This document shows, in pieces, positions 1 through 5,958 of a stretch of DNA of 8,929 nt. Within the stretch, counting starts at the first letter, position 1; every line of letters starts with the position of its first letter. Origin of the DNA: an uncultured Eubacteriales bacterium (GTDB lineage Bacteria; Bacillota_A; Clostridia; Christensenellales; Aristaeellaceae); the NCBI GenBank assembly GCA_944333375.1, contig CALVKX010000071.1, forward strand, positions 1 through 8,929, written 5' to 3'. The notes under the pieces are model-generated. The model was not told the origin of the DNA, did not search any database, and saw only the letters and a list, made by a program, of their open reading frames with translations. A program made the translations under genes and the position numbers.

Positions 1-711
1 CTCCTGGATATCGCCGGGCACCTTCTCGATCAACTCGTCATGCCGTCCGCCGAAGGTCTGGTAGGCCAGGCTGCCGATCTTGACGCCCTTGACGGTCAGG
101 ATGGCGGGCTCGTCCTCGCTGGCGTAGGGGATGCCGGCGTCCAGCAACGTTTCCTTGGTCTCCTCAAGGCCGCTCTCCCCCATGTCCAGCACGTGGTTGT
201 TCTCCAGCGACACCGTGTCCACGCCGCCCGCGGGCAGCATCTCCACATAGCTGGGGTCCGCGCGAAAGAGGAATTCGTTGCCCGTCTTGTCGGGATTGCG
301 CCCCTCGGTGGTGAGCGTGCCCTCGAAGTTGACCATGGTCAGGTCGTCCGCCAGCAGGATGTCGCGGATGTTTCGGAAGGGAAAGTTGATATCCCCCTTC
401 TGCTTCTCCAGCTCCTTTTCAAAGATGGACTTGCCGCTGGACTGGACGTTGGAGCCGATGGTCATGTCGCCGGTGAAGGTCATGGTCAGCAGAATGGACC
501 CGTCCGCCTCATAGACCGGCTCGGAGGGGTCCACGGTGGGCTCGGGGGTGACCTCCGGCTCCGGGGTTTCGCCCAGGATGACCTCGCCGTTTTCGTCAAA
601 GATGGTGATGGAAACCTCCTCCGTGTCCCCCTCGCACAGCGCGGTCAGGCACAGGGTCAGGCACATCATCAGCACGAGGATAAAGGAAAAACGCCTGTTT
701 TTCGGGATCAT
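1..711 (-). CDS. CapA-family (PGA_cap) secreted protein, N-terminal 237 residues, runs off left edge
   Basis: The reading frame is open from ATG at 711 to the window edge, so the C-terminus is missing. A Shine-Dalgarno GGAGGT (718-723) sits 6 bases before the ATG and fixes the start. Residues 1-26 form a signal peptide: basic MIPKNRR followed by a hydrophobic run ending near Cys26. The residue before that Cys is Leu, so it is a poor lipobox and I favour ordinary export over a lipoprotein. A Pro/Glu/Thr linker (about 48-65) precedes the CapA fold. Seen motifs are TFTGDMTIG (78-86), MVNFEGTLT (126-134) and SLENNHVLDMGESGLEET (168-185), which match the metallophosphatase-like motifs of capsule/poly-gamma-glutamate CapA proteins. 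The family is often annotated as capsule synthesis, but many members stand alone with unknown substrate, and no capBC is visible here. It starts 30 bases after the aminotransferase stop with no terminator between, so it is probably co-transcribed. Confidence 0.85.
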   Translation of the reverse strand, partial: MIPKNRRFSFILVLMMCLTLCLTALCEGDTEEVSITIFDENGEVILGETPEPEVTPEPTVDPSEPVYEADGSILLTMTFTGDMTIGSNVQSSGKSIFEKELEKQKGDINFPFRNIRDILLADDLTMVNFEGTLTTEGRNPDKTGNEFLFRADPSYVEMLPAGGVDTVSLENNHVLDMGESGLEETKETLLDAGIPYASEDEPAILTVKGVKIGSLAYQTFGGRHDELIEKVPGDIQE

Positions 712-741
712 TCAGCCACCTCCGGGATTGGACTAAAGGGT

Positions 742-1926
742 TCAGAGGGATGACACAAAATCGGCCATGCGCGACAGCGCCTCGGTGAGCTTGGCGATGC
801 CGGTGGCGTAGCTGCAGCGGATGTAGCCTTCGCCGCTGGCGCCGAAGGCCGTGCCGGGAACGGTGACGACCTTTTTCTCGCTCAGCAGGCGCTGGCAGAA
901 TTCCTCGCTGCTCAGGCCGGTCTTTCGGATGCCGGGGAATACGTAGAACGCGCCCAGCGGCTCAAAGCAGCTCAGGCCCATGTCGCGGAAGGACTGAACC
1001 ATCAGGCGGCGGCGCTGGTCATAGCTCTCGCGCATGGAAAGCACGTCGTGATAGCCGTCCTCCCGGCCCTGCCGGAGCGCCTCCTCGGCGGCCACCTGCC
1101 CCTGCCGGGGCGCGCAGAGGATGGTGTACTGATGGATCTTGCACATCACGTCGGTGAAGGCGGCGGGCGCGCAGAGATAACCCATGCGCCACCCGGTCAT
1201 GGCAAAGGCCTTGCTGAAGCCGTTGAGGACGACGGTGCGCTCGTGCATGCCGGGAAGGCTTGCGATGCTGGTATGGCCGTCCTCGGTATAGGTCAGCTCG
1301 GAATAGATCTCGTCGCTGATGACGATGAGGTCGTTTTCCACAAATATGTCGCGCAGGCGCTCCAGCAGCGGACGGTCCAGCACCGCGCCGGTGGGGTTGT
1401 TGGGATAGGGCAGGATAACGGCCTTGGTCCGGGGCGTGACCGCCGCGGCCAGCGCCTCGGGCATGAGCGCAAAGCCGTTTTCCTCGCTGGTGGGCACGGG
1501 CACGGGCACGCCCCCGGCAAAGACCACGCCCGGCGCGTAGCTGACATAGCTGGGCTCGGGGATGAGCACCTCGTCGCCCGGGTTCATCAGCACGCGCAGG
1601 CTCAGGTCGATGCCCTCGCTGGCCCCGACCGTCACCAGAATCTCCTTTTGGGGATCGTAGGTCAGGTGATAGCGGTCCTGCATGTAGCGGGCGATCTCCT
1701 GACGCAGGCTGAGCAGCCCCCAGTTGCTGGTGTAGGCGGTCTCGCCGTCAAGCAGGCTGTTGATGGCCGCGTTGCGGATATGGAACGGGGTCACGAAGTC
1801 CGGCTCGCCCACGCCCAGCGAGATCGCGCCGGGCATGGTGGCGGCCACGTCGAAGAACTTGCGGATGCCGCTCTTGGGCACCGCCAGGATGCTCTGGTTG
1901 AGGTAGCGCGAAGGTTCGAAGCTCAC
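742..1926 (-). CDS. PLP-dependent class I/II aminotransferase (AspC/PatA-like)
   Basis: At 394 aa this is a full-length fold-type I aminotransferase that moves an amino group between an amino acid and a 2-oxo acid in the cytoplasm. Visible landmarks are the N-terminal SLGVGEPDF (36-44), the AYTSNWG segment (64-70), PNNPTG (175-180), Asp205 and Tyr208 in SDEIYSEL, the Schiff-base Lys239 in SKAFAMTGWRMGY, and Arg370 in YIRCSYA for the substrate carboxylate. The start is GTG at 1926; its GTGA overlaps the stop of the upstream regulator, implying translational coupling. Substrate cannot be read from sequence: aspartate, alanine, aromatic or N-acetyl-diaminopimelate aminotransferases of this subgroup look alike. 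Pairing with an Lrp/AsnC regulator suggests amino-acid-responsive control. No key residue is missing. Confidence 0.93.
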   Translation of the reverse strand: MSFEPSRYLNQSILAVPKSGIRKFFDVAATMPGAISLGVGEPDFVTPFHIRNAAINSLLDGETAYTSNWGLLSLRQEIARYMQDRYHLTYDPQKEILVTVGASEGIDLSLRVLMNPGDEVLIPEPSYVSYAPGVVFAGGVPVPVPTSEENGFALMPEALAAAVTPRTKAVILPYPNNPTGAVLDRPLLERLRDIFVENDLIVISDEIYSELTYTEDGHTSIASLPGMHERTVVLNGFSKAFAMTGWRMGYLCAPAAFTDVMCKIHQYTILCAPRQGQVAAEEALRQGREDGYHDVLSMRESYDQRRRLMVQSFRDMGLSCFEPLGAFYVFPGIRKTGLSSEEFCQRLLSEKKVVTVPGTAFGASGEGYIRCSYATGIAKLTEALSRMADFVSSL

Positions 1927-2414
1927 GCCGTCACCACCAGCCTCTTGTCGCCATCGTTGCCTTCAAAGATGACGCCGTCGCTTTTGTAGCGCTTGAGCAC
2001 AAAGTGCGTCGCCGTGCCCGTGACGGTCTCCAGGGTGCTGAGCTTGGTGCTGACGAAGTAGGCCAGCTCCTTGAGGGTATGCGCCTCCACCAGCAGCAGC
2101 AGGTCGTAGGCGCCGCTCATGAGGTAGACGGATTTGACCTCGTCGAAGCGGTAGATGCGCTCTGCGATGGCGTCAAAGCCCTGGTCGCGCTGCGGGGTTA
2201 CGCGAACCTCAATCATCGCCTCCACGCGCTCGCGATCCGTCTTGTCCCAGTTGATGACGGGCGCGTAGCGCAGGATGATCCCGTTTCGCTCCATGTCGTC
2301 AATGACGGTGGCGACGGTCTCCACGGTGGAGGCGGTCATCACTGCCAGTTTCTCCAAGGGCAGGCGGCAATCCTCCTGAAGCAGATGTAACAGTTGCATT
2401 TGCAGGCTTTGCAT
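1923..2414 (-). CDS. Lrp/AsnC-family transcriptional regulator
   Basis: This 163-aa protein has the standard Lrp/AsnC size and layout. A winged helix-turn-helix spans about residues 3-55 (LLHLLQEDCRLPLEKLAVMT, then TVETVATVIDDMERNGIIL). A RAM/AsnC ligand-binding domain spans about 62-150, including the family's typical YLMSGAYDLLLLVEA strand-turn. Such proteins form dimers or octamers, bind an amino acid and regulate neighbouring amino-acid genes. The ATG at 2414 is preceded by AAGGAGGG, which outcompetes a second in-frame ATG at 2399. Its stop overlaps the GTG start of the aminotransferase by four bases. It lies 60 bases downstream of fhs; that gap holds inverted repeats which could be its operator. 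The likely target is its own operon, and the effector is unknown. Confidence 0.9.
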   Translation of the reverse strand: MQSLQMQLLHLLQEDCRLPLEKLAVMTASTVETVATVIDDMERNGIILRYAPVINWDKTDRERVEAMIEVRVTPQRDQGFDAIAERIYRFDEVKSVYLMSGAYDLLLLVEAHTLKELAYFVSTKLSTLETVTGTATHFVLKRYKSDGVIFEGNDGDKRLVVTA

Positions 2415-2432
2415 GGGAACCCTCCTTCAATA

Positions 2433-2463
2433 GAGCGCACAGCGCCTGTGAGGTGTGTTGCGC
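2433..2463 (-). promoter_or_regulatory. Nested inverted repeats in the fhs-regulator gap (candidate operator or RNA hairpin)
   Basis: A perfect 13-base hairpin element, CACAG-GCG-CTGTG in the transcribed sense, lies at 2438-2450. A longer alternative stem pairs GCGCAACA (2456-2463) with TGTGCGC (2435-2441), leaving one bulged A, and cannot form at the same time as the short one. There is no U-run after either, so this is not a standard intrinsic terminator. It ends about 10 bases before the regulator's Shine-Dalgarno site. A role in autoregulation or mRNA processing is inference only. Confidence 0.3.
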
Positions 2464-2474
2464 CGAATGATCTG

Positions 2475-4145
2475 TCAGAACAGGCCGGTGATCTCCCCGT
2501 TTTCGTCCACGTCGATGCTCAGCGCCGCGGGGACCTTGGGAAGCCCGGGCATGGCGATGATGCTGCCCGCGAAGGCGACCACGAACCCGGCGCCTGCGCT
2601 GAGGCGGGCGGATCGGATGGTGAGGGCGTAGCCCTCGGGCGCGCCCAGGCGGCTGGGATCGTCGCTCATGGAGTACTGGGTCTTGGCGATACAGACCGGG
2701 CAGGCGGAGAAGCCGTCCGCCTCGAGCTGGGCCAGATCCTTGAGGGCCTGGGGCGCAAAGCTGACCTCCGAGGCGTGATAGATGCGCGTGGCGATGGCGC
2801 GGATCTTGTCGGCCAAAGATGCCTCGTCGGGATAGGTGTAGCTGGGGGCTGGCGCGGGGTTTTGATCCGCGGTATCGCACACCAGCCTTGCCAGCTCCAT
2901 GGTTCCCTTGCCGCCCTCGGCCCAGCCGTTGCAGGGGGCACAGGCTACGCCCTGCTCCGCCAGCAGCGAGGACACCAGCCCGAGCTCCTCCGCCGTGTCG
3001 GTGGCGAAGCGGTTGAGGGCCACCACCACGGGGGTCTGCCAGACCTCGCGGATATTTTTCACGTGGCTGAGGAGGTTGGCCATGCCGGCCCTGAGCGCCT
3101 CGGGGTTGGGCTCGGCGTAGGTGCCCTTCGCGGCCCCGCCGTGATGCTTGAGCGCGCGCACGGTCGCCACCAGCACGATGGCGCTGGGCCACAGCCCGTT
3201 CATGCGGCACTTGATGTCCAGGAACTTCTCCGCCCCCAGGTCCGCGCCGAAGCCCGCCTCCGTCACCGTATAGTCGGACATGCGCAGCGCCAGCCGCGTG
3301 GCGGCCACGCTGTTGCAGCCGTGGGCGATGTTGGCAAACGGGCCGCCGTGCATCAGGCAGGGCGTATGGCCGATGGTCTGAATGAGGTTGGGGCTGAAGG
3401 CGTCGCGCAGGAGCGCCGTCATGGCGCCCGCCGCGCCCACGTCGCCCGCCGTGACCGGCGCGCCCTGATAGGTGCGCGCGACCACGATGCGCCCCAGCCG
3501 GGCCTTGAGGTCGGTAAGGTCCGCGGCCAGGCAGAAGGTCGCCATGACCTCGCTGGCGGCGGTGATGTCAAAGCCGTCCTCGCGGGGCGTGCCGTTCTGC
3601 GTGCCTCCCAGCCCCTGCACAATGTGGCGCAGCTGCCGGTCGTTTACGTCCAGGCAGTGGCGGAAGCACACCCGCCTGGGGTCGATGCCCAGGGCGTTGC
3701 CCTGCTGGATGTGGTTGTCCACCATGGCGCAGAGCAGGTTGTTGGCGGCGGTAATGGCGTGCAGGTCGCCGGTGAAGTGCAGGTTGATGCTCTCCATGGG
3801 CACCACCTGGGCATAGCCGCCGCCCGTAGCGCCGCCCTTCATGCCAAAGACCGGGCCCAGAGAGGGCTCGCGCAGGGCCAGCATGGCGTTTTTGCCGATG
3901 CAGCGCATGCCGTCAGCCAAGGCCACGGACACGGTGGTCTTGCCCTCGCCGGCGGGCGTGGGGTTGATGGCCGTCACCAGCACCAGTTTGGCGCGCTGGG
4001 GCAGGTCCGCATAGGCGCGCTGGTCGATCTTGGCCACATAGCGGCCGTAGGGAGAAACGGTTTCCGGCAGAAAGCCCGCCGCCCGGGCGATGTCCTCGAT
4101 GGGGGTAAGCGTTGCTTCGCGCGCGATTTCCAGATCCGTCGCCAT
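2475..4145 (-). CDS. fhs: Formate-tetrahydrofolate ligase
   Basis: Fhs (10-formyl-THF synthetase, EC 6.3.4.3) joins formate to tetrahydrofolate using ATP, feeding 10-formyl-THF into purines, initiator-tRNA formylation or the methyl branch of the Wood-Ljungdahl pathway. The 556-aa length equals that of clostridial Fhs. Visible landmarks are the P-loop TPAGEGKTT (63-71), EPSLGPVFGMKGGATGGGY (93-111), NLHFTGDLHAIT (121-132), VTEAGFGADLGAEKF (294-308), Trp408 in CNGWAEGGKG, CIAKTQYSMSDDP (485-497) and the terminal MPGLPKVPA followed by ITGLF. The ATG at 4145 has a modest Shine-Dalgarno AAGGTG about 10 bases upstream. It is first in its transcription unit, behind a strong promoter. Fhs alone does not show acetogenesis, since many fermenters use it for one-carbon supply; no folD, acs or cooS genes are in view. 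Confidence 0.97.
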   Translation of the reverse strand: MATDLEIAREATLTPIEDIARAAGFLPETVSPYGRYVAKIDQRAYADLPQRAKLVLVTAINPTPAGEGKTTVSVALADGMRCIGKNAMLALREPSLGPVFGMKGGATGGGYAQVVPMESINLHFTGDLHAITAANNLLCAMVDNHIQQGNALGIDPRRVCFRHCLDVNDRQLRHIVQGLGGTQNGTPREDGFDITAASEVMATFCLAADLTDLKARLGRIVVARTYQGAPVTAGDVGAAGAMTALLRDAFSPNLIQTIGHTPCLMHGGPFANIAHGCNSVAATRLALRMSDYTVTEAGFGADLGAEKFLDIKCRMNGLWPSAIVLVATVRALKHHGGAAKGTYAEPNPEALRAGMANLLSHVKNIREVWQTPVVVALNRFATDTAEELGLVSSLLAEQGVACAPCNGWAEGGKGTMELARLVCDTADQNPAPAPSYTYPDEASLADKIRAIATRIYHASEVSFAPQALKDLAQLEADGFSACPVCIAKTQYSMSDDPSRLGAPEGYALTIRSARLSAGAGFVVAFAGSIIAMPGLPKVPAALSIDVDENGEITGLF

Positions 4146-4212
4146 GTCTTACACGCACCTTTCCGTCATGAGTATACAAACAAAGCCGTCTTTCAGAGGC
4201 AAGTGTAGAACC

Positions 4213-4241
4213 AGTATACCCGAAAATGGCAGGCCTTTCAA
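4213..4241 (-). promoter_or_regulatory. Sigma-70/SigA-type promoter for fhs operon
   Basis: On the minus strand, TTGAAA (4236-4241) and TATACT (4213-4218) are separated by exactly 17 bases, five of six consensus matches in each box. Transcription would start near 4206, giving a leader of about 60 bases before the fhs ATG. It lies just downstream of the terminator of the preceding unit, exactly where a new promoter is expected. Confidence 0.75.
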
Positions 4242-4246
4242 GGGGG

Positions 4247-4288
4247 GAACAAAAGCCGCCCCCGAAGCCGGCGCTCGGGGACGGCGGA
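4247..4288 (-). terminator. Rho-independent terminator after popT
   Basis: Read on the minus strand, a GC-rich stem (CCGCCGTCCCCGA, loop GCGCCGGCT, TCGGGGGCGG) with a two-base bulge is followed directly by CTTTTGTT. It starts about 13 bases after the transporter stop at 4301 and immediately before the fhs promoter, so it divides the window into two transcription units. Confidence 0.85.
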
Positions 4289-4300
4289 TGCAAAATCGGT

Positions 4301-5173
4301 TCAGGCCTTGGGGCTTTCGGCGCTGCCGCGCGCCAGCATCATGGCGGCGGCAAAACCAAGGGCGAAGGTCAGGAGGCTGACGACGATCATCACCCAGTTC
4401 ACGCCGGTCATGTCCGTGCGCAGGAGGATCGCCACGGGCGAGGCGACCACCAGCCCCAACACCGCGCAGTACGTCTGGGTGGGGAAGCCGGACAGAAGCC
4501 ATTCGATGAGCTTTGCCACGCCGAAGATGCCCAGCGCCACGCCTGCGCAAAAGGGCACGAGCATCAGAAGCGGCGCGCCCATGGCGGCAAAATCCATGGA
4601 AAAGACGGCGTTTTTCATCGCGTCCACGGCGTTGAGCACAGGGGTGTAATAGCCCAGCAGCATCAATACCATGCTGCCCGACACGCCCGGGATAATCATG
4701 GTCGCGGCGGCCACGGCGCCCATCACCAGCAGAATGACCATCTGGCCCGCGTCCACCGTCAGGGTTTCGGGATTGGACACGTCGCCGGTCATCGCCAGGG
4801 CGATGATGCCGGCGAAGAACAGCACGAACACCCCGATGGAGACGGCGCCCAGCTTCTTGTGGCGGATCTTGTCCAGCAGCGGGCTCAGGCCGCCCAGGAT
4901 GAGGCCGATGAAGGTCGTGGAGGTGGGCAGGGCGTAGTTGGCAAAGAGAAATTTGAGCAGGCTCGCCAGCGCCACGATGCCAAGGAGCATGCCCACGGCA
5001 TAGGGCAGGAGCGTTTTGACGCTCTTTCTGAACTCGCTGAACAGATGGGTGATGCAGTGAATCAGCGTGTCATAGATACCCATGGACACCATCATCGTGC
5101 CGCCGGAGACGCCGGGGATGATGTTGGCCACGCCGATGACCACGCCGCGCAGGATCTGATTGAGCAGTTTCAT
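4301..5173 (-). CDS. popT: DUF368 polyprenyl-phosphate transporter (PopT family)
   Basis: The protein is very hydrophobic, 290 aa, with roughly eight or more membrane segments. Two related signature loops are visible: NIIPGVSGGTMMVSMGIY (17-34) and MIIPGVSGSMVLMLLGYY (159-176), the internal duplication typical of DUF368. Members of this family (PopT) have been shown to recycle undecaprenyl phosphate across the cytoplasmic membrane for peptidoglycan and other envelope polymers; applying that here is by family. I chose ATG 5173 because AAAGGAAG (5184-5191) precedes it and family members begin close before the first IIPGVSGGT. An in-frame GTG at 5221, overlapping the ttcA stop as GTGA, would add 16 residues (MIHCYACHFLKGSSER) that look unlike the family. 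It is last in its unit, followed by a terminator. Confidence 0.9.
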   Translation of the reverse strand: MKLLNQILRGVVIGVANIIPGVSGGTMMVSMGIYDTLIHCITHLFSEFRKSVKTLLPYAVGMLLGIVALASLLKFLFANYALPTSTTFIGLILGGLSPLLDKIRHKKLGAVSIGVFVLFFAGIIALAMTGDVSNPETLTVDAGQMVILLVMGAVAAATMIIPGVSGSMVLMLLGYYTPVLNAVDAMKNAVFSMDFAAMGAPLLMLVPFCAGVALGIFGVAKLIEWLLSGFPTQTYCAVLGLVVASPVAILLRTDMTGVNWVMIVVSLLTFALGFAAAMMLARGSAESPKA

Positions 5174-5183
5174 TCTCTCAGAG

Positions 5184-5191
5184 CTTCCTTT
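5184..5191 (-). promoter_or_regulatory. Ribosome binding site deciding the popT start
   Basis: AAAGGAAG lies 10 bases before ATG 5173. It supports this start over the GTG at 5221 that touches the ttcA stop, although that GTG also has a partly purine-rich stretch (GAAGGGAAC) directly before it. Confidence 0.5.
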
Positions 5192-5211
5192 CAAAAAATG
5201 GCACGCGTAGC

Positions 5212-5240
5212 AGTGTATCACGTTCCCTTCGGCGCGTCAA
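5212..5240 (-). promoter_or_regulatory. Possible internal promoter for popT
   Basis: TTGACG (5235-5240) and TACACT (5212-5217) are spaced by 17 bases, with five and four matches to consensus. The -35 box lies within the last codons of ttcA and the -10 just beyond its stop. Transcription would begin near 5205, upstream of ATG 5173 but downstream of the alternative GTG at 5221. This is a sequence match only. Confidence 0.35.
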
Positions 5241-5958
5241 CGCCCGTGCGGTTCCACAGGCCGTATTGCGCCTCGTTGCGCAGCGCGCCCAGCATGCTCT
5301 CCTTGGCGTTGGGGTAGCGCTTGCACAGCAGGGAAAGCAGCTCCTTCATCTCCTCGCGCTTGGTATGCCCGTTGGCGGGGCAGGGGTTTTGGAGCACGGG
5401 AAGGTCCAGCGCGCGCCGCATGTGCAGCACGTGCTTCTCCGGCAGGTACACCATGGGCCGGATCACCGTGAGGTTGCTGCGGCTCATATATGAGCAGGGA
5501 TGGAAGGTATGCAGCCTGCCCTCAAAGATCACGCTCATCATCAGCGTCTCCAGCGCGTCCTCCCGGTGGTGGCCCAGCGCCAGCTTGTTAAGGCCCAGGT
5601 CGGTGCACATGTCGCACAGCATCCCTCGCCGCATCTTGGCGCACAGCGCGCAGGGGTTGGGGTCCTTTCGCCACTCGAAGAGGATCTCGTAGATCTCGGT
5701 ATGGCGAATCACGATGGGCACGTCCAGCTCGCGGCAAAGGGCCTCGATGGCGGAGGTGTCCGGCTTTTCCCGGCCCATGGTGAGCATGAGCGCGGTCATG
5801 GTGAAATCATGGTGCCGGACGTAGCGGTACAGCGCCAGCGCGCGCAGGAGAAGCAGGCTGTCCTTGCCGCCGCTCACGCCCACGCCGATGCGGTCGCCCG
5901 GCTGAATCATGTGAAAGTCCTCATCCGCGCGGCGGATGCAGCCAAGCGTCGTCTTCAC
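5218..5958 (-). CDS. ttcA: TtcA-family tRNA 2-thiocytidine synthetase (PP-loop ATPase)
   Basis: TtcA adenylates C32 of certain tRNAs and, with a [4Fe-4S] cluster, replaces its O2 with sulfur. This 246-aa protein has the PP-loop SGGKDS (29-34), the cysteine pair in NPCALCAKMRRG (Cys103, Cys106), GHHREDALETL (129-139), IRPMVYLPEKHV (166-177) and Cys193 in NPCPANG. Spacing and context match the three cluster-binding cysteines of E. coli TtcA, so the enzyme looks intact; it is shorter than the E. coli protein. The related TilS (lysidine synthase) is less likely because it lacks this cysteine pattern. The start is GTG 5958, with GGGAGGT just upstream; its GTGA overlaps the stop of the VanW gene, implying coupling. 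TtcA-like proteins of Clostridia are mostly untested, so the exact tRNA target is inferred. Confidence 0.85.
   Translation of the reverse strand: MKTTLGCIRRADEDFHMIQPGDRIGVGVSGGKDSLLLLRALALYRYVRHHDFTMTALMLTMGREKPDTSAIEALCRELDVPIVIRHTEIYEILFEWRKDPNPCALCAKMRRGMLCDMCTDLGLNKLALGHHREDALETLMMSVIFEGRLHTFHPCSYMSRSNLTVIRPMVYLPEKHVLHMRRALDLPVLQNPCPANGHTKREEMKELLSLLCKRYPNAKESMLGALRNEAQYGLWNRTGVDAPKGT

Noticed and set aside
4149..4169. Six-codon leader frame (MTERCV) ending just before fhs
   Set aside because: There is no ribosome site before its ATG, no run of regulatory codons and no attenuator hairpin, so it is probably chance.
4146..4206. Riboswitch (for example tetrahydrofolate type) in the fhs leader
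   Set aside because: The leader is only about 60 bases and shows no long-range pairing or known conserved core.
2394..4208. Long 604-codon plus-strand open frame opposite fhs and the regulator leader
   Set aside because: It is antisense to the clear fhs gene. Its translation is rich in His, Gly, Ala, Arg and Gln with no recognisable domain, typical of a shadow frame in GC-rich DNA.
4226..5317. 363-codon plus-strand open frame opposite popT
   Set aside because: Its translation is His/Gly/Gln-rich and lies opposite a transporter with clear family motifs, so I treat it as a shadow frame.
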